Shown here piece by piece: positions 17,588 through 26,240 of a stretch of DNA of 46,346 bases. Each line of letters opens with the position of its first letter. Position 1 is the stretch's first letter. A program made the translations under genes and the position numbers. Source of the stretch: an archaeon (lineage in GTDB: Archaea; Thermoproteota; Nitrososphaeria; Conexivisphaerales; DTJL01). The notes beneath the pieces were generated by a model, which made no database searches, had not been told where the DNA came from, and saw only the letters and a list, made by a program, of their open reading frames with translations. Where the stretch lies: positions 1 through 46,346 of the forward strand of contig JAKAPW010000003.1 in assembly GCA_021811935.1 (NCBI GenBank), in the 5' to 3' direction.

Positions 17588-19636
17588 ATGGCGGGACAGT
17601 CTGCGGGGACCATAAGCGACCAGCTGGACATGTTCTTGAGGAGCTTCAAGTCCTCTGACGGCTCCGAGAAATACATAGCGAGGGTGGACAGGATGATAGC
17701 GGACGGGCAGACGTCCGTGAGGATAGACTACGAGGACCTGCTTTCCTACGATGCGGAGCTGGCGACCTCTCTGATCGCCAACCCCGACGGCATACTGCAC
17801 GACTTCAAGGACGCCGCGCTGCAGGTGGTCCGGACAGAAAACATAGCATACGCCGACCGGATAGAAAAGGAGCTGGAGATCAGGATAACGGGCCTGATCG
17901 ACAAGCTCCCGCTGAGGGGCGTCTCGGCCAGGAGCCTGGACAGGCTGGTCGCGCTGAGCGGGATGGTGGTCAGGACCTCGGAGGTGAAGCCGAAGGTGCT
18001 CGTCGCGACCTTCAGGGACCCGAACGACCACGCCACGAACGTCGTCCAGCTCACCTCTACGCTGAAGAAGCCCGAGAGGTGCGCCGAATGCGACGAGACG
18101 AAGAACTTCGAGCTGGACACCAAACTGAGCAGGTTCACGGACTACCAGTCGATCAGGCTTCAGGAGCTCCCCGAAGAGCTGCCCCCCGGGCAGCTGCCCC
18201 AGTCCATAGACGCCGAGCTGCTGGGGGATCTGGTGAACAGGGCAAGGCCCGGAGACAGGGTGGTCGTCACGGGCGTGGTCAGGGCGGACCCCGAGAGCGC
18301 CATCGGGGCCGGAAGGCAGACGACGTTCCGGACCAGGCTCGAGACGAACGACCTGGACGTGAGGGGGAAGGAGCTCGAGCAGATAATGATCACCCCCGAC
18401 GACGAGGCTGCCATAAGGAGGATAGCGGAGTCGCCCACCGCCTACGAGGACCTGATAAAGTCCGTCTCCCCCTCGATATACGGCTTCGAGACGCAGAAGG
18501 AGGCGGCGCTGCTCGTGCTGGTGGGCGCCCCCCAGAGGTCGCTCCCCGACCAGACCACGATAAGGGGGGACCTGAACCTGCTGCTCGTGGGCGACCCGGG
18601 CACGGCCAAGAGCGAGCTGCTGAAGTACGTGGCCAGGCTCGCCCCAAGGGGGCTCTACACCACGGGAAGGGGCAGCACCGCCGCGGGGCTCACCGCGGCC
18701 GTCGTGAAGGAGAAGAGCGGGCTGATGATGCTGGAGGCGGGAGCAGTGGTGCTGGCAGACCTTGGCGTGGCTTGCATAGACGAATTCGACAAGATGAGGC
18801 CAGAGGATAGGGGGGTGCTGCACGAGGTGATGGAGCAGCAGACGGTCTCCGTGGCCAAGGGAGGGATAGTAGCGACGCTCAACGCGAGGACGTCCATCCT
18901 GGCGGCGGCGAACCCGCTGCTCGGAAGGTACGACCCGTACAAGAACATCTACGAAAACGTGAACCTCCCCATACCGCTGCTCACCAGGTTCGACACGATA
19001 TTCATAGTCAGGGACAATCCGGACAGGACCACCGACGAAAGGCTGGCGACCCACATACTGGAGACGCACAGGAGCAGGCAGTTCATCGTCCCGCCGCCCA
19101 TAGAATTCGACCTGCTCCGCAAGTACATAGCGTACGCCAAGAAGATCGAGCCCCTGCTGCTCCCGGAGGCGGAGTCGAAGCTGCTGGAGTTCTACCTTGA
19201 GATGAGGGGGATGGGCGCCCAGGACAACATGATAACGGTCACCCCCAGGCAGCTGGAGGCGCTTGTGAGGCTGGCGACGGCCAGGGCGAGGGTGCTGCTG
19301 AGGGACAAGGTGACGGAGGAGGACGCGCTCCAGGCGATCTCCATCATGAGGAGGATGCTGGGCACGGTCGGGATCGACGTCAAGACGGGCAAGATAGACA
19401 TAGGCGTGATACAGGGCAGGCCGTCCAGCGAAAGGACGCTGATAGAGCTGGCGATGGAGGTGTTCAAGGGGCTCCAGGGGCCGGAGAGGACGCCGGTCCA
19501 GGTGAAGGACTTCGTCGACTCCCTGGAGAAGACGGGCAAGTTCAACAGGGAGGAGGCCAGGAAGATGGTCAACATGCTGTACAAGCTGGGACAGATCTAC
19601 GAGATAAAGCCGGACCTCTACAGTCGGATAAGTTAG
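17588..19636 (+). CDS. mcm: Replicative helicase MCM
   Basis: A 682-residue MCM. The N-terminal domain carries a single visible CxxC (CAEC, about 164-167) instead of the usual four-ligand zinc site, then LQELPEELPPGQLP and NRARPGDRVVVTGVV. The AAA+ core has Walker A GDPGTAKSE (about 335), Walker B ACIDEFDKM (about 398), sensor 1 AAANP, and the arginine finger in LLTRFD (about 464). The C-terminus ends in a winged-helix-like segment (FNREEARKMVNMLYKLGQIYEI). It is the motor of the fork helicase. ATG 17588 is one base after the GINS stop. Confidence 0.96.
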   Translation: MAGQSAGTISDQLDMFLRSFKSSDGSEKYIARVDRMIADGQTSVRIDYEDLLSYDAELATSLIANPDGILHDFKDAALQVVRTENIAYADRIEKELEIRITGLIDKLPLRGVSARSLDRLVALSGMVVRTSEVKPKVLVATFRDPNDHATNVVQLTSTLKKPERCAECDETKNFELDTKLSRFTDYQSIRLQELPEELPPGQLPQSIDAELLGDLVNRARPGDRVVVTGVVRADPESAIGAGRQTTFRTRLETNDLDVRGKELEQIMITPDDEAAIRRIAESPTAYEDLIKSVSPSIYGFETQKEAALLVLVGAPQRSLPDQTTIRGDLNLLLVGDPGTAKSELLKYVARLAPRGLYTTGRGSTAAGLTAAVVKEKSGLMMLEAGAVVLADLGVACIDEFDKMRPEDRGVLHEVMEQQTVSVAKGGIVATLNARTSILAAANPLLGRYDPYKNIYENVNLPIPLLTRFDTIFIVRDNPDRTTDERLATHILETHRSRQFIVPPPIEFDLLRKYIAYAKKIEPLLLPEAESKLLEFYLEMRGMGAQDNMITVTPRQLEALVRLATARARVLLRDKVTEEDALQAISIMRRMLGTVGIDVKTGKIDIGVIQGRPSSERTLIELAMEVFKGLQGPERTPVQVKDFVDSLEKTGKFNREEARKMVNMLYKLGQIYEIKPDLYSRIS

Positions 19637-19669
19637 GATTATTTAGGGAACTGTTTCCTTCTCTGTGGC

Positions 19670-21820
19670 GTGCTGATATCGGAGCTCCCTCTGGCGGCAG
19701 AGCTCAGGGAGAAGATAAGGTCGATGGGATACGAAGCGCTCTACCCCACCCAGGCGGAGGCCGTCTCCTCGGGACTGCTGGAGGGAGAGAACCTCCTTCT
19801 CTCCACGCCCACGGCGAGCGGCAAGACCCTGGTGGCGATCATGGCGGCGGGGAAGGCGGTCGTCGAGGGCGGGAAGAAGGTGGCGTACATCACCCCGCTG
19901 AGGGCGCTGGCACAGGAGAAGTATGCCGAGTTCCTCCCGCTGAGGGAGCTGAAGAAGCCCGACGGGCGGGCGATCAGGGTGATGGTGGCCACCGGGGACT
20001 ACGATTCGGGCGGGGAGGAGCTGATGGAATCCGACATACTGGTGCTGACGAACGAGAAGTTCGACTCCCTGTCCAGGCAGAGGCCGGTCTGGGTCCGCAG
20101 GTTCGGCGTCTTCGTCTTCGACGAGGTCCACCTGCTGGGGGACGGCGGGAGGGGGGCGACGCTGGAGGTGGCGATAGCCAAGGTGAGGACGATGAACCCG
20201 GCAGCACAGATACTCGCCCTGTCCGCAACGGTCTCCAACGGCGGGCAGATAGCGGAGTGGCTGGAGGCGAAGAACGTCTGCCTGAACTGGAGGCCCGTCC
20301 CCCTGAAGGAAGGTGTGGCAGTCGACGGCAGGATATTCTTCTCCGACGGGACGTGCAGGGAGTTCGAGACGGCCCAGCCGAACGCCGTGATAGACGTGGC
20401 GATGGATGCGGTGAAGGGGGGCGGGCAGTCGCTGGTCTTCGCCGAGACCAGGAAGAGGGCGGTGAGCCTGGCCCTGAAGACGGCTCCGTTCACCCGCAGG
20501 CTGCTGGGCTTCGAGGAGGCTTCGGTGCTGAGGCGCGCCTCGGCCGCCATACTCTCCTCGTCGGAGGAGACGGAGCTGGCCAGGATGCTGGCGGACTGCG
20601 TCAGGAGCGGCACGGCGTTCCACCATGCCGGGCTGGCGGCCCCGCACAGGAGGGAGGTGGAGGAGGCGTTCAGGGGCGGCGCGGTCAAGGTGCTCTTCTC
20701 GACCCCCACCCTGGCCGCAGGGGTGAACACGCCGGCGAGGCGGGTGGTGCTGGCCAGCCTTTCGAGATACGATTCGTCGCTGGGCATGAACAGACCGATA
20801 AGCGTGATGGACTACAAGCAGATGTCGGGCAGGGCGGGGCGGCCCAAGTACGACAGGTACGGCGAGGCCGTGCTGCTGGCACACGGGGAGGACGAGCTGC
20901 AGGCTCTGACGGACATATACATAAACGGAGACGCGGAGGAGATAAGGTCCCAGCTGGCCTCCCCCGGCACCTTCAGGAAGCACACCCTCGGTGTGATAGC
21001 CACGGGAAGCCGGACGAGGGAGAAGGAGTTGGCCCGCTTCTTCGCCAACACGCTGCTGATGAAGCAGGCGGGCGAGGAGTCCGTTATGGAGAGGCTGGAG
21101 GGGGCGGTGGGCTACCTGGAAAGCAACGGGCTGATAGAAAAGGAGGGGGATGCCTACGCCCCCACCAGGCTCGGGAAGAGGATAGCGACGCTCTACATCG
21201 AGCCGGAGACGGGGCTGGAGCTCTCCAGGGTCCTGGCCAAGACCGGGGACACGGAAGAGGACCTGTCCGTGGGCTTCCTCGAAGTGATAGTGACCACCCC
21301 CGACTTCCAGCCCAAGATGCAGCTCAGGGCCAAGGACTACGCGGAGGCCGAATCCTTCGTGGAGGCCCACGGCGACAGGCTGCTCCTCCCCACGGAGGAC
21401 GAATGGCTCAGGAGCCTGATGGTCCTCAACGCCTGGATGAACGAGTCGAGCGACGGGAGGATAATGGAGCTGTACGGCGCGGAGCCGGGGGACCTGCACA
21501 GGGGGGTCGAGATGGCGGAGTGGCTGGCCTACAGCTTCAGGGAGCTCTCCAGGCTCCTGGGGCACAGGAAGACGCCCAGGGTCCTGGACGCGCTCCGGAC
21601 CAGGCTGTCCACCGGGGTGAGGCCGGAGCTTCTGCCGCTCGTCGCCCTGGACGGCGTCGGGCGCGTGAGGGCCAGGAGCCTCTACACCGCGGGGTTCAGG
21701 AGCATCAGGGCGGTGGCCGAGGCCTCCGAGGGGAGCCTGGGCCGCGTCCCCAAGATCGGAGAGGCCGTCGCCTCCAAGATAAGGAGGCAGGCCGCCGAGC
21801 TGGCCGAAAGGAGCCGGTAG
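19670..21820 (+). CDS. hel308: Hel308 (Hjm) DNA helicase
   Basis: A 716-residue superfamily 2 helicase that unwinds lagging strands at stalled forks with 3'-5' polarity. Motifs in order: Q-motif LYPTQAEA, Walker A STPTASGKT (45-53), Walker B VFDEVHLLG, motif III LALSATVSN, motif V NTPARRVV, motif VI QMSGRAGRPKYD, then winged helix and ratchet domains and a C-terminal helix-hairpin-helix (LDGVGRVRARSLY). The start is GTG 19670: the TATA-like ATTATTTAG just after the mcm stop lies 28 bases upstream, so the gene has its own leaderless promoter. Confidence 0.95.
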   Translation: MLISELPLAAELREKIRSMGYEALYPTQAEAVSSGLLEGENLLLSTPTASGKTLVAIMAAGKAVVEGGKKVAYITPLRALAQEKYAEFLPLRELKKPDGRAIRVMVATGDYDSGGEELMESDILVLTNEKFDSLSRQRPVWVRRFGVFVFDEVHLLGDGGRGATLEVAIAKVRTMNPAAQILALSATVSNGGQIAEWLEAKNVCLNWRPVPLKEGVAVDGRIFFSDGTCREFETAQPNAVIDVAMDAVKGGGQSLVFAETRKRAVSLALKTAPFTRRLLGFEEASVLRRASAAILSSSEETELARMLADCVRSGTAFHHAGLAAPHRREVEEAFRGGAVKVLFSTPTLAAGVNTPARRVVLASLSRYDSSLGMNRPISVMDYKQMSGRAGRPKYDRYGEAVLLAHGEDELQALTDIYINGDAEEIRSQLASPGTFRKHTLGVIATGSRTREKELARFFANTLLMKQAGEESVMERLEGAVGYLESNGLIEKEGDAYAPTRLGKRIATLYIEPETGLELSRVLAKTGDTEEDLSVGFLEVIVTTPDFQPKMQLRAKDYAEAESFVEAHGDRLLLPTEDEWLRSLMVLNAWMNESSDGRIMELYGAEPGDLHRGVEMAEWLAYSFRELSRLLGHRKTPRVLDALRTRLSTGVRPELLPLVALDGVGRVRARSLYTAGFRSIRAVAEASEGSLGRVPKIGEAVASKIRRQAAELAERSR

Positions 21821-21821
21821 G

Positions 21822-22910
21822 ATGGCAAGCAGGGTCGGCTGGTTCTCCATCGGGGGCTCCTCCCTCGAAAGCGACGGAGGCGGGGACCTCGTCTATGATT
21901 CGAACAACCCTCTACCGGACGGCGAATGGGAAGGGTTGGAAGGCCTCCTGAAGGCGCTGCATGGGACCGGGGAGTTCGCCGCGGCGGGGCGGGTGGGCGG
22001 GACGTCGTTCGTGGCCACAGACCACATGGGGAGCCGCCCCGTCTACCGCACCGCGGACGGCGGGCTGTTCGCGACCAGGCACGGCCCGGCCTCGGGGGGG
22101 CTGCAACCTCCCTCCACCATCTACCTGTTCGACGGCCGGCGGTCGGTCGCCTACCGGGCGGAGGAGAGGGTCAGGCACGAGGCCTCGGCCGGGGGGGTGC
22201 TGGCTGCCCTCCGGAACTCCCTGAAGAGGAGGATAGGCTCAAGGAAGAAGGTCGCCGTCTCCTTCTCCGGGGGGCTGGACAGTTCGCTGATCGCCTGGCT
22301 GGCCGCGGAGCTGGCGGAGGTCAGGCTCTTCTCCGTCTTCACGGAGACGGGGACGGACGCGTCCTATGCGGGGACGGCGGCGGACGCCCTTGGCCTGGGA
22401 TGGCGGGCGACCAGGGTCGACGACGTCTACGCGCTGCTGGAGGGGATGGAGACCAGGTCGCTCTGCAGCACGCCGATGGACATGGGGCTGGCCGCCGGGT
22501 TCTACGCCGTCTCGCGCGCGGCCTGCCGGGAAGGGTTCGACATCCTGCTCACGGGGCAGGGGGCCGACGAGCTCTTCGGCGGCTACAGGAAGTACCTGGA
22601 CGCCGACCCGGGAAGGCTGCAGGAGGTGCTCCTCCAGGACAGGAGGTCGCTGTCGGCCGGGCTGGGGAGGGATTCGGCCGCGGTCTTCGAAGGGGGGTGC
22701 AGTCCGTCCTTCCCCTACCTGGACGTGGACGTGGTCGGGCTGGCCGACCGGCTCTCCCCATCCGTGAAGGTGGCGGGCGGAAGGAGGAAGGTGGTGCTCC
22801 GGGAGGCGGCCGCCGCGGCCGGGCTGCCGGACATGATGGCCGAGAGGGAGAAGAAGGCGTTCCAGTACAGCAGCGGGATAAACAAGGCGCTGCGCAAGGG
22901 AAGGCGGTAG
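21822..22910 (+). CDS. Asparagine-synthase-like amidotransferase without a catalytic N-terminal cysteine
   Basis: A 362-residue protein that follows hel308 with one base between. The C-terminal two thirds are an asparagine-synthetase ATP-pyrophosphatase domain: PP-loop VSFSGGLDSS (146-155), FTETGTDASYA, and LLTGQGADELFGGYRKYL. The N-terminal 120 residues resemble a shrunken class II glutaminase fold (VGGTSFVATDHMGSRPVY), but the chain starts MASRVGW, with no Cys at position 2, so glutamine hydrolysis should not occur. It could use free ammonia, another amine, or only adenylate its substrate. Archaea have several such genes of unknown role. Confidence 0.8.
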   Translation: MASRVGWFSIGGSSLESDGGGDLVYDSNNPLPDGEWEGLEGLLKALHGTGEFAAAGRVGGTSFVATDHMGSRPVYRTADGGLFATRHGPASGGLQPPSTIYLFDGRRSVAYRAEERVRHEASAGGVLAALRNSLKRRIGSRKKVAVSFSGGLDSSLIAWLAAELAEVRLFSVFTETGTDASYAGTAADALGLGWRATRVDDVYALLEGMETRSLCSTPMDMGLAAGFYAVSRAACREGFDILLTGQGADELFGGYRKYLDADPGRLQEVLLQDRRSLSAGLGRDSAAVFEGGCSPSFPYLDVDVVGLADRLSPSVKVAGGRRKVVLREAAAAAGLPDMMAEREKKAFQYSSGINKALRKGRR

Positions 22911-22912
22911 CG

Positions 22913-23599
22913 TCAGAGGCTGGACTGCCCGTCGTCCCTCTCCTTTCCATACGGGGACGACAGCAGCCTGGCTATCCTCTCGGCGCGGGAGGAGCCTATG
23001 CCGTGTATCGCGGCGAGCCTCGCGTGCGGGGCCGTGAAGACCTTCCTGGCCGAGCCGAAAGACTCCAGCAGGCGCCTGGCCAGGTTGGGCCCGACGCCCG
23101 GGAGGGAGGAGACCAGGGCTATCTGCTGCTCCCGCAGTGTATCGCCCTTGGGGCGCGTCTGGTACATCGTGGTCCAGCGCTCCCCCCTGACCTTGGTCAG
23201 CCTCCTGGCCATCGCTTCGAGGGACAGGGCGGATTCGTGCGGGGAGGGGGCGAAGACCGTGCTCATCCCGAAGTCCAGCACGAGGGAGGAGAGCGCGCCG
23301 TAGTAGCTCTTCGGGTTGCGCGCTATCCGAGATATCTCGGCCGGGTCGCCTTCCACGAGGAGGAGCCGGTGGGTGTACGTCCTGCTCAGCTCCGCCGCCT
23401 GCCTGAAGAGCCTTCCGTCGTAGAGGGAGGAGACGAAGTCCCTCACGCTCTTGCGCTCCACCGCGGTGCTGGGGGCCAGCACGTAGTCGCCGAGGGGGAG
23501 CTGGACGAACCTGGTCACCACGCCGAGCCCGGCCAGCTCCTGCGGGACGCCGCTCGCCCTCTCCCTGTCGTCGCAGACTATGACCAGCGGGCCCTCCAA
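22913..23599 (-). CDS. xpf: XPF/ERCC4-type structure-specific nuclease, helicase-less
   Basis: A 228-residue nuclease of the short crenarchaeal XPF type, which cuts branched DNA as a dimer with PCNA. The nuclease signature GDx(n)ERKxxxD is complete (Gly37-Asp38, Glu48-Arg49-Lys50, Asp54), preceded by VIVCDDRER. Two helix-hairpin-helix motifs follow near 165-215 (SSLPGVGPNLARRLL and IHGIGSSRAERIARLL). The start is TTG 23599, one base after the rfcL stop. It is the last gene of the endA-ubiA-rfcL-xpf operon. I see no clear C-terminal PIP box; the tail KERDDGQSSL lacks the hydrophobic residues. Confidence 0.92.
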   Translation of the reverse strand: MEGPLVIVCDDRERASGVPQELAGLGVVTRFVQLPLGDYVLAPSTAVERKSVRDFVSSLYDGRLFRQAAELSRTYTHRLLLVEGDPAEISRIARNPKSYYGALSSLVLDFGMSTVFAPSPHESALSLEAMARRLTKVRGERWTTMYQTRPKGDTLREQQIALVSSLPGVGPNLARRLLESFGSARKVFTAPHARLAAIHGIGSSRAERIARLLSSPYGKERDDGQSSL

Positions 23600-23600
23600 G

Positions 23601-24788
23601 TCAGCGACCCACCCTGGCTATCACGGACTTCAGCTCCCTCTGCAGCGCCCCGACGGTGGCCGGCGCCATCCCCCTGGTTGCGCACCAGCCCTCTATTCCG
23701 CCGGCGGCACGGGATATTATCATGAGGGAGGGGGCCAGGTGCATCAGGGCCATGTCGGAGGAGGAAGCCCCGGTCGACCTGGCCATGGCGGAGGAGAAGA
23801 GCTTGATGTGCCTGGAGTCGTTCCAGAGCCGCTGCCTCAGCGGCCAGGGCAGGTTCCCGTCCGAATAGGGGACACGGGTCCCGGCCAGGGCCCCGGCGAG
23901 CAGCCTGTTGAGGTAGCGGAGCTGCCTCCACTGCTGCGTCCTGCGCATCCTCCGTATCAGGAGGTTCGCCTCTGCCAGGAGGCGCAGGGAGGACCTCTTC
24001 CTTTCCGGGTCGAGCGACGAGGCGGCAACCGAGTTGAAGCAGGCCCTCACCTTTTCGTCGGCGTTCCCCTCCGCGTCCTGCATGCACCTCACCGCCTGGT
24101 CGAAGTCGTCTGCCGCCGCTGCCGCCGTCACGGCCTCCTGGAGAGGCATCCTCCTGTCGCCGCGGGACGGGACGCCCCCCAGAGCCGCCATCTGTGCGCC
24201 GTTCATCGCGGCGCGCATGTCCCCCTCCGAGGCCCCGACGGCCTCCCTGAGGAGCTCGGCCGGCACGGAGACGCCTTCCTTCTTGATGACTTCGCGGAGG
24301 TAGACCTCCACCAGCCTGGCTGGGACGCGCCCGAGCTGGACCAACCTCGCGTGCTTGGCGAGCTTCTTGACCTGGTCCGACGTTGGGTCGTTCGCCGCCA
24401 TCATGACGGGGTCGGGGATGTTTTCGATGTTGTCGGCCAGGAAGTCCGCGCCGCCGTAGTCGCTCCTGCCCAGGAGGCCGTCCACCTCGTCCAGGAAGAG
24501 CAGCCTCCTCTCCTGCAGCAGGCTGGCCGAGTGCGCCGACCTGAAGGTTCCCGTCAGCTGCTTCTCGGTCCTGTAGTCGCTGGCGTTCATCTCTATCACG
24601 GTGTAGCCCAGCTGGGCAGCGGCGGCGTAGACCGTGGTCGTCTTTCCGACCCCCGGCGGGCCGACCAGCAGGAGCGGCTTCATCCCCCTCTTCCAGTTGT
24701 TGAGCCAGTCGAAGACGGTCGCCCTTGCCCGGTCGTTTCCGACCATCTCCTCGAGCCTCTTCGGCCTGTGCTTTTCGGCCCACATCAT
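23601..24788 (-). CDS. rfcL: Replication factor C large subunit
   Basis: A 395-residue AAA+ protein that completes the clamp loader with RfcS. It begins MMWAEKHRPKRLEEMVGN, with Walker A LLVGPPGVGKTTTV and Walker B LFLDEVDGLLG, and sensor 1 MAANDPTS; there is no SRC arginine-finger motif, as expected for the large subunit. ATG 24788 overlaps the ubiA stop (ATGA). The long upstream extension of the frame is the ubiA shadow. The C-terminal region (about 240-395) is helical and basic. Confidence 0.95.
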   Translation of the reverse strand: MMWAEKHRPKRLEEMVGNDRARATVFDWLNNWKRGMKPLLLVGPPGVGKTTTVYAAAAQLGYTVIEMNASDYRTEKQLTGTFRSAHSASLLQERRLLFLDEVDGLLGRSDYGGADFLADNIENIPDPVMMAANDPTSDQVKKLAKHARLVQLGRVPARLVEVYLREVIKKEGVSVPAELLREAVGASEGDMRAAMNGAQMAALGGVPSRGDRRMPLQEAVTAAAAADDFDQAVRCMQDAEGNADEKVRACFNSVAASSLDPERKRSSLRLLAEANLLIRRMRRTQQWRQLRYLNRLLAGALAGTRVPYSDGNLPWPLRQRLWNDSRHIKLFSSAMARSTGASSSDMALMHLAPSLMIISRAAGGIEGWCATRGMAPATVGALQRELKSVIARVGR

Positions 24789-25627
24789 GTACCGATCAGC
24801 CCCTGGAGTATGTATCCTATCAGCCCTAATAGCATTCCAAACAGCGCCCACTTCTTCACCGCGACGGAGCTGCCGGCGTCGACCGTTATGCGGGCGGCCA
24901 GGTAGAGGAAGAGGGCGTCGGTGGCCCCGATGACGGCGTAGTACGCGGCCCCCGCCAGCCCCGCAAGCACCGGGAAGAGGCTGGTCAGGACGGCGAGGAG
25001 GAAGAAGGACGCGCCGAGTCTGGCCGCCGTCCGGGGGCCGTGCGACCTGGCAACCGTCCTGGCGTCCCTCAGCGCGTCCCCTTCGACGTCCGACATCCCC
25101 TTGACCACCTCCCTCCCCACGCCGGAAAGGAAGGCGGTGAGGGACATCGAATCCAGCAGGACGCCGAGCGGCCTTCCCGCCACCATCCCTCCGTAGATGA
25201 AGGGTATGGTCATGGACAGCGCGACGGCCACGTTGCCGGGGAGGCCCCTCTCCTTCAGCCTCCAGTTGTACGCCGTAGCCAGCGCGGCGAAGGCGGCGGC
25301 CACCGCGAAGGTGTACGGCCCCGTGAAGGCGGAGAAGAGCAGCCCCAGGGCCAGGAGGGCCGCAGCAAAGCGGGCTGCTTGGGCGGGGGAGACGGCCCCG
25401 GTGACTATGGGCCTGTCCAGCCCGTTCGCCCTGTCGACCGCCTCGTCCAGGACGTCGTTCAGCACCATCGAATAGGCGCATATGCAGAAGCCCGTGAGGA
25501 AACCAAACAGGCTCCGCTGCGTCGCGTAGACCGTGGACGCGGCCACTGCCTCACCCACCAGGACCGCGAAGCCGATCATGACGCAGTTTGGGGGCCTGAT
25601 CAGCCTGGCGAACTGCAGGGCCTTCAT
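24785..25627 (-). CDS. UbiA-family prenyltransferase, probably digeranylgeranylglyceryl phosphate synthase
   Basis: A 280-residue integral membrane prenyltransferase with about eight hydrophobic helices. The first Asp-rich motif is LNDVLDEAVDRANGLDRP and the second is GMSDVEGDALRDART, which together bind the prenyl diphosphate through magnesium. In archaea the UbiA member with this motif spacing usually transfers the second geranylgeranyl chain in ether-lipid synthesis (DGGGP synthase); other UbiA enzymes of quinone synthesis are possible. It starts one base after the endA stop and overlaps rfcL, so a lipid gene is embedded in an information-processing operon. Confidence 0.88.
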   Translation of the reverse strand: MKALQFARLIRPPNCVMIGFAVLVGEAVAASTVYATQRSLFGFLTGFCICAYSMVLNDVLDEAVDRANGLDRPIVTGAVSPAQAARFAAALLALGLLFSAFTGPYTFAVAAAFAALATAYNWRLKERGLPGNVAVALSMTIPFIYGGMVAGRPLGVLLDSMSLTAFLSGVGREVVKGMSDVEGDALRDARTVARSHGPRTAARLGASFFLLAVLTSLFPVLAGLAGAAYYAVIGATDALFLYLAARITVDAGSSVAVKKWALFGMLLGLIGYILQGLIGT

Positions 25628-25628
25628 T

Positions 25629-26216
25629 TCAGGTCTGGAAGACCATCTTCGAGGCCCTGTAATATATTATTTCACCCCTCCTCTCGACGACGCCGACCAG
25701 GGGCTCCTTGCCCATCCGGTATATCGTCTCCGTCATCCGCTTCAGGGAGGACAGGCTAGTCTTCTCGCCTTCGTTGAGCGGGAGGACGACGAACTTCGCC
25801 GCCGACTTGCCGTACTCCCCCCTGTCGTAGACCCGCAGGTCCGACCTGATGCCGTAGCCCTCCCTGACCACGTACCCCCTGCTCCTGAGGTCGCGGTAGA
25901 GGAGGAATTTGGTCCATCCTCTCTTGTCCTCCTTCAGAGAGCGGTCGGCCAACCCCTCGAACGCCAGCGTCCCGCCGGCCTGGTCCAGCACGGTCAGGAG
26001 CCCCATCCTCACCAGATACATCGCTTCGTAGATGCGGAGATGCACCGTCCCGGTCCCGGTCCCGGTCCCGGTCACCGTCTCCTTCTCCCCGAAGCCTCTC
26101 CGGGTCAGCTCCGAGGAGTCGGGGTCGTCGACGGCTACCACGTTCCCGCTAAGCCTGCCGGTGAAGCTGCGCTGGAGCTGCTCCTCCGTAGCCTGGGGCT
26201 GTACCGGCTCGCTCAT
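25629..26216 (-). CDS. endA: tRNA-splicing endonuclease subunit, likely structural
   Basis: A 195-residue EndA-family protein. The C-terminal domain (about 100-195) has the family course: GWTKFLLYRDLRSRGYVVREG, then SDLRVYDRG with the conserved Tyr130, and RMGKEPLVGVVER with the conserved Lys170. The catalytic histidine expected shortly after the Tyr is missing; the only His in the chain is His59, and the segment reads GEYGKSAAKFVV. This suggests the non-catalytic partner of a heterotetrameric enzyme. Residues 49-57 are a Gly-Thr repeat. Start: ATG 26216, about 30 bases from the TATA box at 26241-26252. It heads the operon with ubiA, rfcL and xpf. Confidence 0.85.
   Translation of the reverse strand: MSEPVQPQATEEQLQRSFTGRLSGNVVAVDDPDSSELTRRGFGEKETVTGTGTGTGTVHLRIYEAMYLVRMGLLTVLDQAGGTLAFEGLADRSLKEDKRGWTKFLLYRDLRSRGYVVREGYGIRSDLRVYDRGEYGKSAAKFVVLPLNEGEKTSLSSLKRMTETIYRMGKEPLVGVVERRGEIIYYRASKMVFQT
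26047..26075 (+). repeat. Hexanucleotide tandem repeat inside endA
   Basis: About four and a half copies of GGTCCC in tandem (last unit GGTCAC). On the coding strand they give alternating Gly and Thr codons. As the unit is six bases, copy-number changes would keep the reading frame. Confidence 0.85.
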
Positions 26217-26240
26217 GTCAGGCTCGGTGCGTGCGGCGGG

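Noticed and set aside
17159-21850. Long minus-strand open frames opposite mcm and hel308 (636 and 735 residues)
   Set aside because: They are antisense to genes with complete motif sets and are low-complexity. Stop codons are rare opposite GC-rich genes that favour AGG and ATA codons.
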